Source: Panax quinquefolius
Taxonomy: Eukaryota > Streptophyta > Magnoliopsida > Apiales > Araliaceae
Assembly: GCA_020205615.1 (NCBI GenBank)
Contig: CM035167.1
Span: 62,561,436 to 62,625,435, forward strand
Direction: 5' to 3'
Length of the DNA: 64,000 bases
Part shown: positions 21,197 to 32,905 of the stretch, piece by piece
Position numbering within the stretch: position 1 is the first letter of the stretch
Layout: the number at the start of each line of letters is the position of its first letter
Notes under the pieces: generated by a model
Databases searched by the model: none
Seen by the model: the letters and a program-made list of their open reading frames with translations, nothing else
What the model was told of the DNA's origin: nothing
Program-made: the position numbers and the translations under genes

Positions 21197-24100
21197 TATG
21201 ACGCCCCCAAATCTAGGTATCTTCCAAACCGACAGATGGTGCTCCACTGTACTAACATCCATATAATTATTCCATTGAAATACAACAAAATGAAGGTAAT
21301 TACTATCTTCTTATTACAATCAAAGTATAAACCTTCCCAGGTTCATAAACCAGTTACATCGTTCATTGTTCATAATGTATAATATATATAAACTTACTAA
21401 ACTATTACACAATGCCTAAGCATCCACCTTAGCTTTGCCCTTATCTTTCTTGGCATTCACAGTACGTTCATCTTTAACTGCAGTTATATAATTCACGCAA
21501 GAAATGAGCATGACAGCTCAGCAAGTTTAATCAAGGATAACAAGAATACCACATTCATGAATTATATAACAATTACAACATAACTGAACAATAGTTATGA
21601 AGTATTATGAATCAATAATACTTTAACAGATCATAACCTCAATTCCCAAAATATAGAATAGATTAGGAATTCTGAACCGTTCGATAGACCATGAACAATA
21701 AATTTCAGTTTTCATACTTGAAAAGGAGTCCACAGCACTAAGGTCGTTCATCCGTATAACATACAAGCACTTCAAGGTGATCAGCCTATAGTACTCTATG
21801 TTGATCCACACTCATTCATTAAACGTATTTACGTTTAATATTTTTGGCAAACTCGCGTGCCCATCGAATAATCGATGAAAAATACTTTTGTTTGTTCATA
21901 GACAAACCTTACCTTCATGTCCGTACCGATTACTTGGCATAGGATAGCGTTAAAATTTCTATATAGAATGATATGAATAATAATCAATCTATATATTACG
22001 AATTGTCTAGCCGAGTTAAAATCTGGCATCGACCCTTTCTTTAAAATAAGTCTTGCAATTCAGTTCAACGAATCACATAAAACTTGGCTAACATTGAAGT
22101 TAGACAAACGTTAAGAAAACTTGCATTTCAGCATCTTTAAATAACTTACTCGACTGACCACAGCCTTTACAGAATTTACATGATATATTCACATAGCACA
22201 CTGTAATTAGCTATCAAACAACTATTCACACTGTTCTTACAAACTTCTTTCTCTTCTATGTATTTGTTAACTTAATATCTTTATTAAAGTCAACATGACT
22301 TATTACCCTTCGTCCCGGTTTATCACTCAACTGACGTTTATTAACCGGACTCAACATCGTTGATAAGGTACCAACTTTGTCCATCGTACATATCTTATTA
22401 ACATGTATTACATTCCTAGGTTTCATACCATATACCTTAGTATAGGTAATATAGGATTAGTCTTAGTACTTTTATTGAGTATATAAACTCAACTCAGGTA
22501 GGTCTCTAAACAACTGAAGTTCAAAACCTAACTTGGTCAATTTTTTTATACAGCCGGCGCTGCGGCGCGACATCCTTTGTATTATAGTGGCACTGCGGCG
22601 CGAGGTAGCAGGGTACTCGGCCGAGTCTGGCGCTACGGCGCCACCACTTTGTACTGGTTTTGGCGCTACGGCGCCGAGTCTGTGCACCAGTTGGCCAAAC
22701 CAAATTTGGTTTTCTAACGAAACTCTCGACTTCCTAATTTGTTCGTTTTACATCCGAATTGACCCATTCGAATTCCTACAAGTCAGGAATTACATCCTTT
22801 ACGTGTTTATATAAGAATTCAACACTTTCGAATCCGTTAACTCATAATTCACTATTGAGTTCATTTTATATACGTTCGTAAATGTTAATGAGCGTTCAAT
22901 GCTCGTTTTCTTCGTTCTAAGTCGAAATCCGACGATTCTCGAACCCACAACTCTTAATCAATCACCCTATCTCACGTGTTGACATTGAAAACTAACGTTT
23001 TCAAGTCTCATGGCAACTTTCAACTACCAATTCAGAATTTCTACGTTTTCGACATTTAACGTCTATTTCCGTAAAATTCGCCATAACTTCGTTACAAAGG
23101 TTCTCTAAGCCAAATCACATGGAATACTCCATGGATTTCATATCTACCTGCTAACCAAACAAGAAGCATATACTAACGTATTGATGGAGCTTAATTGTTT
23201 ATCAACAATCGATCTCAACTATCAATATTTTCATGGTTCAAAACTATATTAAACCTTATTATTTTTATAATCTCATGACTTATAGAGATTTAATCTATGG
23301 TAAGTCATCTTTAAATTCTCATTCAAGACATATACCACCCCTTCATGGTTCTCTATAATAAAAGAAAATCTAAAAGAGATGGAGATGAGAAGCAAGAAGT
23401 ATTACCTCAAGAACTCTTAAGAAATCTCTTGGAAGAATAAAAGTTAAAGCTTCCAAAGTGTATGCTTGCAAGTATAGCTCTCTTTCTCTCTCAAATAATC
23501 TAGGTTGGCAAGTTGAAAAACTCCCAAATGAATCAACCTAGCTTCTTTTTTATACAAACTAGAATGGAGGGCATAATTATCAAAGAACCATCACCTCCTT
23601 ACTATTCATGTGTGGACACCAAGTAAAACACTTGGTGACCAAGCCTTGTGCTTGGCTTCCACACCAAGGTGGCCGGCCCACCACCTTATGTGACATCCCA
23701 TGGGTTTTACCCATTCAGTGACCCACCGGTTCGACCCACTGTTCGATTTTAATGAATTGGTCTTAACTAAATTATCATTGGGCCTTGGTCATTCAAATGA
23801 TTGGATTAATTAATAATCCAACTCAAATGAATTAGTCATTAAGTCTTTACTTGATTCTATAATACGAATCGTATCACATACGTACAATTCACGCATTATT
23901 TCCATATACTAATCGTACAATAATTGTATTGTACTTCGTATTTACCCAACGTATTATACATAGATAATAAATAGTATCACCAAATGCATAACACTCGCCT
24001 TAACCCTAACGCCTTTCCTCCTACGCATGTTATTTCCTTTTCGAAAATCAATATACTCAACCCCTAGGTTTTAAGTCCGCAGGCAAAAACTGCATTTACC

Positions 24101-24423
24101 ATAAATGAAATATTATCAGATATTCCATCTCATCACGATATTCTATCATTACGCATTTCCCGGAATTTCAAAATAATTCCCCGAACAGAAAGGGATGAAT
24201 AGTGTTTTTACGGAAATTTTTCGGAAAACAATTATTATCGTCTTGGAAATTCCAAAAAAATATTACTAACACGTAGCCAGAATACTAACCACGTTAGCAC
24301 ATTCTAGGTCATAAAACGACCTTTCAATAGCTTACTCATAAATAAATCAATTAAATTCATTTAATTCACATAATAAAATAAAAATTTAATTGTCATAAAA
24401 ATCCGATTTTCTCGGGCGTTACA
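21197..24423 (-). repeat. 5' LTR of G2b
   Basis: A 3227-bp LTR from TATGACGCCCCC (G-to-A at the second base) to CGGGCGTTACA, followed by the target duplication GTTTC. Its TATA-like site near 23540-23552 (minus strand) reads GTATAAAAAAG rather than CTATAAATAAG. It contains the GC-rich block at 22550-22690. Confidence 0.92.
22550..22690. repeat. GC-rich palindromic block in G2b 5' LTR
   Basis: Four copies of a GGCGCTACGGCGC-like palindromic motif (about 22557, 22590, 22629 and 22666) in an otherwise AT-rich LTR. It lies about 800-900 bases downstream of the TATA site, so it would be in the 5' leader RNA. Flanks are conserved across G2 LTRs but the block itself is not. Open frames over it are incidental. 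Confidence 0.75.
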
Positions 24424-24899
24424 GTTTCTTACGAAGTTCTATGACCTCGTTCTTATAGTCCTGGGCCTTGTCAGTCATGAGCACTTTTTCATCATGCTCT
24501 ATCTCATAGTCTAACTCGGCAGACTCTTTTGCCCCATAGAGATCACTGATCTCTTCCTTCTGGTGTTGCACCATATTATGCAGTTGGACGTTACGGTCAA
24601 GCACTGAGAGGTACATTGCCCTCATAGTATCTGTAGGTGTCGACTCTAGGGCATGCATCACCTTATTAATCGATGTCACCTCCATGTTATCCTCCACATC
24701 AATCATCATATTTAAATATGATGCTATCCCCACGGTCTCCTCAGAATAGTCCTCCTCCGAGTAATATTTCTCGGGCTCTGACTCCTCTAGAATCACTCTG
24801 TGTATGTCCGCTATAAGCACAGTACTATCTCAACTCGGTTCACCGCGGACTCACGTCGATCACATGTATATCCCTATACATCAAGCTATCAACCGACAT
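24424..24899 (-). pseudogene. Leader ORF of G2a, N-terminal part
   Basis: ATG at 24899 (MSVDSLMYRDI) matches the G2b leader ORF start. A frame disruption follows near 24830, then an open stretch 24820-24424 with YSEEDYSEETVGIASYLN and HDEKVLMTDKA. It is cut by the G2b insertion within the LRKKL coiled-coil region and continues at 9691. About 59% identical to G2b over the alignable part. Confidence 0.75.
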
Positions 24900-25123
24900 C
24901 TACAATAACACATTACAAATTGATTAGTACATAATACACAATAATATAAGCACAAATCATATTTAATCCATTTAGGTTACTTTCCATCTTTTAAATCTTT
25001 TTGATACCGAGTTTCCTCAATACCTTATTAACTCAATTGACTCGAGTTAACTTTCCTTGGACTCTTCCTTTCATACGAGGTTATTAGCCTAAGGTTCTTC
25101 CCCCTTAAGTTTTATAACCTAAT

Positions 25124-25138
25124 GCTTTGATACCAACC
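25124..25138 (-). other. Primer binding site of G2a
   Basis: Minus strand reads GGTTGGTATCAAAGC right after the 5' LTR, the same site as in G2b and G1, matching initiator-Met tRNA with one mismatch. Confidence 0.85.
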
Positions 25139-28100
25139 TGTGACGCCCCCAAATCCGGGTATCTTCCAACCCGACAGATGGTGCTCCACGATACTATAAT
25201 CCATACAATCATTCCATTGAGATAACAATAAAATGAGTGTAATTACTATCTTTGTATTACATTTGTAATAAATCCTTTCCCAGGTTCATAACCGAATACA
25301 TTCGTTGTTCTTCATGAGTATATTACATACAAATACACTAGTCTATTACAGGACGATTAATTGTCCATCTTAGCCTTGCCTTTATCTCTCTTAGAACTCT
25401 CAATTTGTTCGGCTTTAGCTGCAATATATGGTTCAAGCAAGAATGAACATAACTAGCTCAACAAGTCTTAACACTGAATCATATGAATATTACATTAACA
25501 AATACATGCTTATTTCCATATCTGAACAATTATCTATGAAGCATTATGAAACATTTGACTAATACTTCTCCTACAGCAATTTCAGAGCATAAATAATAGC
25601 TTAGGAATTATGAACCGGTCAATAGGCCATGAACATAATCTTTTTATTTTCATACTTGAAAAAGATATCCGGCACTAAGGCCATCCACCCGTCTTTACTT
25701 ACGAGCACTTCTAGGTGATCAGCCTATTGTACTCTATGTTGATTAACACTCTTATGTTAAACGAATTTACGTTCAACATTTGGCAACCTCGCGTGCCCAT
25801 CGAATAATCGATTAAAATACTTTTGTTTGTACATAGATAAACTTACCTTCTCATCCATACCAAATACTTGGTATAGGATAGCATTAACAATTCTATATCA
25901 ACAGACTTGTAAACAAATCAATCAACTCTCCAATACTTGTCTAGCCAGAATAAAACAGGCATCGACTCTTTCCTTATTATCATTTATGCATTGTATAACA
26001 GGCATCACGTAAAAACTTGGCTAACACGAAGGTCTGATAAATGTTAAGAAAGACTTGCCTTCAAGCGTCTTTGAATTTATAATTCAATTATTCTCAGTCT
26101 TTACAGGATCTACATGATACATTCACATAGCACACTGTAATTAGTTATCAAAATAAAGTAATTTTATGGTTCTAACCAACTTCTTTCTCTTATACATTTT
26201 ATTTGAATTAACTCCGTTAATAAAGTCGATTCAACTTTCTATACTTCGTTACGTTTCATTAACGTTCTTACATCCTTAGACGACATTCGATCATTATTGG
26301 TTAACTAACAACGTTGATCGTCATTCACGGTTCACTTATTATGTCTTAGTGTTCTTCGTTTAATTACTATTAAACCTTACTAGATCTTCTTACATTAACA
26401 TCTTATAAGTGAGTTAAGGTAAGTCTTATAATGTACATTAAGTACCTTCAATATCTTACTTTAAGACTTCATTCAACATGGAACAAAAACTAACTTGGTC
26501 AACATTTTCCCTCTTGGGCATGGGTACATGGCAAGATCATCTTACATTATAGTGGTGGCATGGCATCACTCTCAGAGGTTTTTCCCGAACTAAGCTGCCA
26601 TACATGAGTCCATGTAATACAAACTCTCTCTCGATCTTGCATGAGTCTCTCGAGACCTTTTTATTTTCTCCGCCATAATCAAGGCCATGGTATGGCAGGT
26701 AAAACACTAGGTTTGGCGTTTAACTTAGAACTCATGCACCATTGGCCAAAAGCGATTTGGTTTCCTAACGAAACTCCCGACTTCCTAATTTGTTCGTGTT
26801 TTATCCGAATTGACCCATTCGAATTCCTACAAGTCATAAATTCCATCCTTTATGTGTTCGTATAAGAATTTTACCTTTTCGAATCCGTTAACTTGGAATT
26901 CACCTTTAAGTTCATTTTTAAGCTTTCGTTTAATGTTTTCGTCTGTTTAATACTCGTTTTCTTCGTTATAAGTCGGAATGAAACGATTCTTTCGCCAACG
27001 ACTCTTAATTACCTTATCTCACATGTTGACATTGGAAACCAACATTTTCAAGTCACACGACAACTTTTGACCTTTAATCCAGACTTTATACATTTTCGAC
27101 GTTTAACGTCTATTTCCGCAAAATCCGCCATAACTTCGTTACTAATGTTCTCTAAGACAAATCATATGGAATACCCCATGGACTTCATATCTATATCCTA
27201 ACCAAACAATAGGCACATTCCTTAGCTATATCGATTCTTAAACGTTCATTCAAAACTAAGTTCACGTTCAAGACTTTTTATGGTTTTAACTCACGTAACC
27301 ACTTACGATTTCTATTTGGTCATGATCTATCAATGATTTGGTCATTACTAGGCATCTTTATCTCTCCTCAATAAATATGCTCCACCCATCTACGATTCTT
27401 CTATGAGAAAGAAATCGAAAAAGATGAAGATTACGGTTTATGAGAATTTACCTTTGAAGTAGTTAACGTTCTTGATAAACGTCTAATGGTTTGCTTGAAA
27501 GTAGAAGGATTATAAGTTTCTAGCTCTTTTCTCTATCTCAAAAATGTTGGACAAGCTTTGTAAAAACTTCAAATGACCAACCTAGCTTTCTATTTATAGA
27601 AAACCAAATGAGGGGCAAAATTGTCCATCTCCCCACCTCCTTACTTATTTACCACTTTGTCACCAAGTAAAATACTTGGTGACCAAGTGATAATGCTTAC
27701 CTTTCACACAAGTGGCGGCCTACCACCTTGCCCATGGGTCATCCCCATGGGTTGCCCCATGGGTTTTACCCATTCGGTGACCCACCGGTTCGATTTTCTT
27801 GCATTGGGCTTAACCAATCTAATATTGGGCCTTGACTTGGGCTTACCACTTAATCCCTTGGGCTTGCTCATTCAATTGATTGGGCTAAACATAATCCAAC
27901 CAAATGAATTAACATTAAGTCTTAACTTAATTCTAGAATACAACTCGTATTCCCTACGTATACTTTACGTATTCTTTCCATATAATACTAGTATGATTAT
28001 CATATTGTACTCCGTGTTGACTCATCATAATATACATAGATACTAAATAATATCTTAATTGTATAACACATGCCTTAATCCTAACGCAATTTCTTCCACA

Positions 28101-28499
28101 CGTTTTATTTCCTTCTCGGGAATCAATATACTCAACCCTTAGGTTTGAAGTCCGCAGGCGAAAACATCGTTTGCCATAACGGAATTATTATTGGATATTC
28201 CATACTATCGTAATATTCTAACATTACGCGTTTCTTAGAATCTCAAATCCTAGCTCCAAACGAAATTGGATGAATAGTGTTTTTACGCAAACATTCTCGG
28301 AAAACCTTCGTTCTCGTCTTGATAATTTACAAAAATAAATTCTAGCACAAAGCCAGAATACTAACCACATCGGCACATTCTAGGTCATAAAACGACCTTC
28401 GAACGTCTTACTCACATAATTACTCAATTAAATTCATTTAATCCACATAATCAAATAAAAATTTAATTCATTGAAAATTCAAAATTCTCGGGCGTTACA
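25139..28499 (-). repeat. 5' LTR of G2a
   Basis: A complete 3361-bp LTR from TGTGACGCCCCCAAATCCGG to CTCGGGCGTTACA. Its right part equals 2221-3736 with ~4% difference. The TATA motif is at about 27588-27600 (minus). Its variable block (about 26510-26750) differs from those of G2b and of the solo LTR at 36963-40095. It is directly followed by G1 LTR sequence, the target. Confidence 0.92.
27588..27600 (-). promoter_or_regulatory. TATA box of G2a 5' LTR
   Basis: Minus strand reads TCTATAAATAG upstream of a conserved leader. Equivalent motifs are at about 2825-2838, 12038-12050 and, in the opposite orientation, 37669-37680. Confidence 0.7.
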
Positions 28500-28675
28500 T
28501 TCCCTGTTAAAACGAATATTCCCCGACCAATCGAATATTATATAACCACTTGCTTACTTTGCAAAATTTGTAAATATTACCCACAACTATAACATTATAT
28601 CAAATCCACACCATAATATTCAAAAATATATTTCGAGAAAAATTAATCTTTATTCATAAAAGTTGGGGTCTTACA
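28500..28675 (-). repeat. G1 LTR terminal remnant (target of G2a)
   Basis: Terminal 176 bases of a G1 LTR beginning at TTCCCTGTTAAAAC, where G2a inserted, and ending GGGGTCTTACA against C1 LTR. The rest of this G1 copy would lie beyond the left LTR of G2a, outside the window. Confidence 0.85.
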
Positions 28676-29948
28676 GAATATATGAGAGATTTTTATTAAT
28701 TAATTCTCAAACTCTTTTAGGAATTAAATAATAATAAGACTTCTCTTATTACTTTATATTTAATATTTCCAAAATATTAAATAATAAATATTAAGCTATT
28801 TAATTTATTTTATCACCATAGATTAAATTAAATACACTTAACTTAATATTACGATTATGTCATTTACTTCTTAAATAAATATTTTTCCATTTATGGTCTG
28901 ACCCTTTACGTTCTCCATATTAAACCGATTGTGAATAAATAAATTAGAACAATTCTAATCTTATTTAAATAAATAAATTAAACTATTAATTCATTTAAAT
29001 AAATAAAAATTATTCTATAATAATGATAAGTCTCCTTAGCGATCAATGACTTTTCAGATAATATAGATTTCAACATTAATCATAAAAGAACCTTTGAGTA
29101 AATAGTTACCGTACAATTCAATCTTTCCACTATACCATGTCCCAATTAAATATAAGACATGGAATTACTGTCAAGTTTTATTTTATTTAATTATATGTAT
29201 TTCGATTCCCAAATGTACAACTCCAAATAATGCAAATTATAAACTCCTTTCTAATTTCATTCTATCTTGACCAAGGACTCCTGGGTTGTCATTTATTGAA
29301 TCTCATAAGACATTTCTCTTCTTTTACTAGAAGCGGTAGATTTTTTATTGATCAGATATTATCTCTATGAACAACTTATTATACTAAAGCATACACTTTG
29401 ATATACCATAAGGGTCTTAAAGAATAAGTCAAAGTATAACTCATCATACACAAGATACTATGATGATCTCAAGTCCAATGATCACTTGTACTACTATCAC
29501 TACAGGAATTTCTATTGACAGGCAAGTAAAACTCCATTAGGTATTCCTTAGCGAGTCACGTTCAGTGAACTTATTCTCCAATAAGCACCTACATACTTGC
29601 TTTAGTGTCTCCACAAAAATGATCATGAGATCAATCATCCTCATCCAATGAGCAAGCAACGTATGTACCAATCTATCCGGATTCACTAATTCCCTTTTTC
29701 GTAATCCATCGATTGGGAATATTTTAGTTTTTAAGCTATCTAAGAATTTAGATCTCATTAGCATGATCTCATCATTATTCTAAAAGCATTGCTTAAAATT
29801 ATGTGTTTATCACATATTATTAAAACAACACCATGTAGATAAATTATAGCCTTTAGTAAATGAATACTTTTATTAATAAATGAATAAGATTGTTACAAAG
29901 TATATTCATTATCATCAACATAATTGGCTTGTGTGCATTCTACTTTCA
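28676..29948 (-). repeat. C1 (copia) LTR, truncated
   Basis: Reverse complement of the first ~1270 bases of the C1 LTR (compare 41441-42720), ending at the LTR start TGAAAGTA at 29948. There is no copia polypurine tract beyond 29948, so this is a solo or 5' LTR end. The cut at 28676 is where the G1 LTR inserted (GAATATATGAG versus GGATATATGAG in other copies). Confidence 0.88.
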
Positions 29949-30343
29949 CAAATTGCGCAAGACATCTCAACGGACTGCCTACAAAGACTTGAAGATGCTA
30001 TTTTGGTAATGGACCCATCTTACCGGATTCAAAAAAAGTCAACTCCAATGTCATTGCGTAGCTCTTGGAAAGAGCTTTCTAGAATGGTATGGCACATCTC
30101 CATCGAATTCCTGGATTGCAAGTCATGCAGGTTTCAATCTGACTGCACGTCGATCGAGGGAACACACTTAGAGGCAATTGGGACCCTTTGGGCATGGTCA
30201 TGATCCACTGCATCATGGTCATGTGGCTCTCTATATATAATAGACCCCCAGATCATTTCAAGATATTCCAAATAGAGAGAGAGAAGGCCTAGGAGAGAGA
30301 AATCTGAGTATTCTAAGAGAGAAACAACCCAAATCTTCATCTA

Positions 30344-30405
<62 letters not shown>

Positions 30406-31295
30406 AAGTAGTAGAAAGCTTCAAATCTGAAAAAAACCTATGTTGGGTTTCCAAGAAGACTTCAGACCGCTTTTGGAGCTTGAAAACTCAGTTTCCACCG
30501 GTAAAATTTTGATATGTTGTAGAATATATGACTGCAAATGTTTAGAAAAAACAATATCAAAATTTGGAACACTCTAGAAGAGGTTAAGGGTTGAAATGGA
30601 CAGAGTTTTCTCTTCTTCTTTTTTATATCTTTTTTCTACTTTTTATGGCTGATAAGGGGTCTTATTTATAGACCAAAATAGTCATAGAATTACTCACGCC
30701 ATGGCAGTGCAGTGTCAAACCGCTGGCACTGCAGCGTGTTCACTCTACTGGTGGGGGTGGTGGGCCCTGCATCGTGGGTCTCGTTGTGTCGAAGTATGTT
30801 CACTCAAATCAACGCGTTGTCTGCTCGAACTTTCATAACTTTCAATTCGGGAGTCCGATGGAGGCGTCTCATACCATTCCGAAAAGCTCTTTTTCAGAGC
30901 TACGGAATGACATAGAACTTGCCCTTTTCTGAATTTGGGAGGACGGGTCCATGACTAAAATAGCATCTTTGGGTCTTCGCAGACAGTCCGTTTAGTTGTT
31001 TTGCGTTGTTTGCGCTCAGAAATATTGAAATGGCTCTTTGTGACCCTATTTGCAGTTGTGTTATGTTTGTTGAAGTTGACTTGTCAAAATGACCATTTTT
31101 CCATTTCAGGAGTTGTCTCCAAGGTTGACGGGGCTTTTGGCTATCCTTCAGGGTTGTCTCCAGGTTTTGATTGCTGGCAACTTTTTTTTCCCTTAGGGTT
31201 GATCTCCAAGTTTGATTTGATGTTCCACGAGGATGTCTCCATGGTTAAATTTAATGTTTTGGTCCTCCAGGGTTATCTCTGGAGTGTGTGTTAGT
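29949..31295. other. Unassigned LTR-like DNA with an inverted repeat
   Basis: No gene is recognisable. It has a TATA-like CTCTATATATAATAG at about 30222, an AT microsatellite, a second TTATTTATAGACC near 30662 and a GC-richer patch (30700-30790) like the variable block of G2 LTRs. An inverted pair (about 30055-30112 and 30848-30905) shares GTAGCTCT, AAAGAGCTTT and AATGGTATG. Around 31100-31290 a TTGTCTCCAGG-like motif recurs four times. It is probably one or two decayed LTRs. Open frames here show no domains. Confidence 0.5.
30347..30403. repeat. (AT)n microsatellite
   Basis: About 57 bases of TA dinucleotides just downstream of a TATA-like site. Confidence 0.95.
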
Positions 31296-32630
31296 TGTTA
31301 AAATCTAATTACGCACAAGACACAAGTATACGTGGTAAACAAGTAATAAAGTGATGAGTCGAGTATCGTTCCCACAAAATAATAACTGAATTTTATCCTA
31401 GAAATTACAAATTTTATATTATCTCAATTTTATTAAACTAATGATTATGTGATAATATTTATGAAAAACTACTAAGTAAAGAAAAATAAACTAACTACCA
31501 CAAACTTTAATCAGATATTGGAGAATTAAACCTACAATTTCACTTGATGATTCACTTAGACTGACACACTTCCTTTTAATTCACATTAACTATTCTAGTT
31601 CATTAATCAAGAACACAATAGTAGATATAATCATCTCTCAATGCTTTATACCCATATCAACTTAAATCTACAGATGATAGAATTAAGAAAAACACCATAA
31701 ATAACTAATTCACTATATCTCTATGTGAATTACAATTAAAGAAGGTTTAATCACAAGTTCTTACAAGATTACGCGCGATGTATAGGTATATCTTTATCCT
31801 AGATATAAATTATGAATCCCAACAATGTTGAAATCACAATCACACGCTACTATGATTAGGTCTAAATCCATACTTCATCTCTCAAGTTCATATGGGTTCA
31901 TAAGGAATTGGTGATCAAGCAATTCATTAATTAAGCATAAACCATAATAAACAAATATGAAACTACACAAAAAGAACCATTGTAGGCTTAAAAAGAAAAT
32001 TAGTTCATGACGAATGAAATAAAACTCAAAATCCACAAAGATACTAGCATCCTGAATATAAAGATGAATATGAAGAACAAAAATAGTAAATAGAACCGCT
32101 TCTCTTCTTCAATCCCCTTCGTAATCTGCATGCACCAAATCCTCGCTTTAATCCTCTAAATCACGATCCAAAATTAGGGTTTTTGCTAATGATGATGATG
32201 ATTATTATTTTGATGATTTTTCCTTCTCTGCTCCTGAATATGCCTTTTATCCTCTCCTAATCGCGTCCTGAATCCACCAACGATAGATTTCCAGAGTTAG
32301 CATCACATCAGAACACTTTAATTTTCAACCGCGTACCCATACAGCGAACATTTTGAACCGATGAAGCCTCGCCTACGATGGGTGTTTAAAATCCTTAATA
32401 ACGCGTGTACCCATACAGCGAGGGATTTTCTTCTTGAAGGTTTCCGCCTACGTGTTCTTGTCTTGAAAATTTTAACTTTAGCCCTTTCTGTTCCTTCTAG
32501 TCCCTGCTTTAGCCATCTTAACCTGACCCTGCACACAAACACAACACATAAAACAATATTAAAATAACATGGAATACCAACTGTTTAGGTCCGAAAATTA
32601 CCAATTTGTAGGTATGAAACCCACTCATCA
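31296..32630 (-). mobile_element. T1 (Tat-like gypsy) 3' LTR
   Basis: On the minus strand the LTR begins TGATGAGTGGGTTTCATACC at 32630 and ends ...GATTTTAACA at 31296, with proper TG...CA ends. It is preceded on the minus strand by AAGTTTGGGGCTATT, a typical polypurine tract for plant Tat-type LTRs. A related LTR start (TGATGAGTGGGATTTATACC) is at 63856. Lineage assignment rests on the LTR start and PPT only. Confidence 0.75.
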
Positions 32631-32842
32631 AATAGCCCCAAACTTAAATAGTGGTTGTCCTCAAACACAACACAATGTCCATGCAAACTACCTATATGTC
32701 TGCGAATCCAACTGTTAGATAATATAAAGTTTAACCAGATTAACTCAGAGAAATTAAAATAGACATGAACAATAAATCTCACCAAAACACATTAACAACC
32801 TCATATCAATCTCCACATCAACACCTATTATCACTAACGTAA
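32631..32842 (-). mobile_element. T1 internal stub with PPT
   Basis: About 210 bases upstream of the T1 3' LTR, including the PPT (AAGTTTGGGGCTATT on the minus strand at 32631-32645) and a stretch with TTGAGGACAACCACTA. The rest of the element is missing; sequence switches near 32842 to a gypsy 3' end in the opposite orientation. Confidence 0.65.
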
Positions 32843-32905
32843 TGTAACGGGTCGAATTTATTGAGTCGTGATTCTGGGGACAGAATCCTTTTAAGGGGGG
32901 AAAGA
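32843..32905 (+). mobile_element. Gypsy 3' internal end and PPT (G4)
   Basis: Contains CTGGGGACAGAATCC and the polypurine tract TTTTAAGGGGGGAAAGA immediately before an LTR start. This is the same layout as the G2 and G5 3' ends, but on the plus strand. All upstream coding sequence is lost. Confidence 0.8.

Larger units (their letters stand above)
9692..24423 (-). mobile_element. G2b Ty3/gypsy chromovirus nested in G2a
   Basis: A complete element with both LTRs (9692-12928 and 21197-24423; roughly 96% identical by eye outside one block), PBS, leader ORF, gag-pol and PPT, flanked by the target duplication GTTTC (9687-9691, 24424-24428). It split the leader ORF of G2a. A G1 solo LTR (15232-17738) later inserted in its RT. 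Gag is almost in one frame with stops; pol has frameshifts. Without the solo LTR it would be about 12.2 kb, large mainly because of 3.2-kb LTRs and a leader of about 1.2 kb. Confidence 0.93.
4654..28499 (-). mobile_element. G2a Ty3/gypsy chromovirus (outer element), defective
   Basis: Minus-strand element: 5' LTR 25139-28499, PBS 25124-25138, leader ORF (24899-24424 continued at 9691-9505), gag, protease, RT, RNase H, integrase and C-terminal chromodomain (9206-4715), PPT 4670-4688 and a 16-bp 3' LTR stub. It is interrupted by the complete G2b element 9692-24423, flanked by GTTTC (9687-9691 and 24424-24428). Domain order and the chromodomain type point to the Tekay/Del chromovirus group. Coding regions have several stops and frameshifts, so it is non-autonomous. 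The base after the 5' LTR (TTCCC) lies in a G1 LTR, which was the target. Confidence 0.88.

Noticed and set aside
22472..22814. Proline/alanine/arginine-rich ORFs over the GC block
   Set aside because: Open frames on both strands arise from the GC palindromes; they are absent from the sister LTR.
4654..28499. Tandem array of elements sharing LTRs (LTR-internal-LTR-internal-LTR)
   Set aside because: The inner pair of LTRs belongs to a different subfamily from the outer pair and is flanked by the GTTTC duplication inside the leader ORF of the outer element, so it is nested insertion.
31001..31294. 97-residue ORF with a hydrophobic start
   Set aside because: No family resemblance; built partly from a repeated TTGTCTCCAGG-like motif.
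32100..32560. Possible host gene exons (GC-richer stretch with ORFs at 32318-32567)
   Set aside because: Falls inside the T1 LTR defined by its TG...CA ends and PPT; no splice structure or domain seen.
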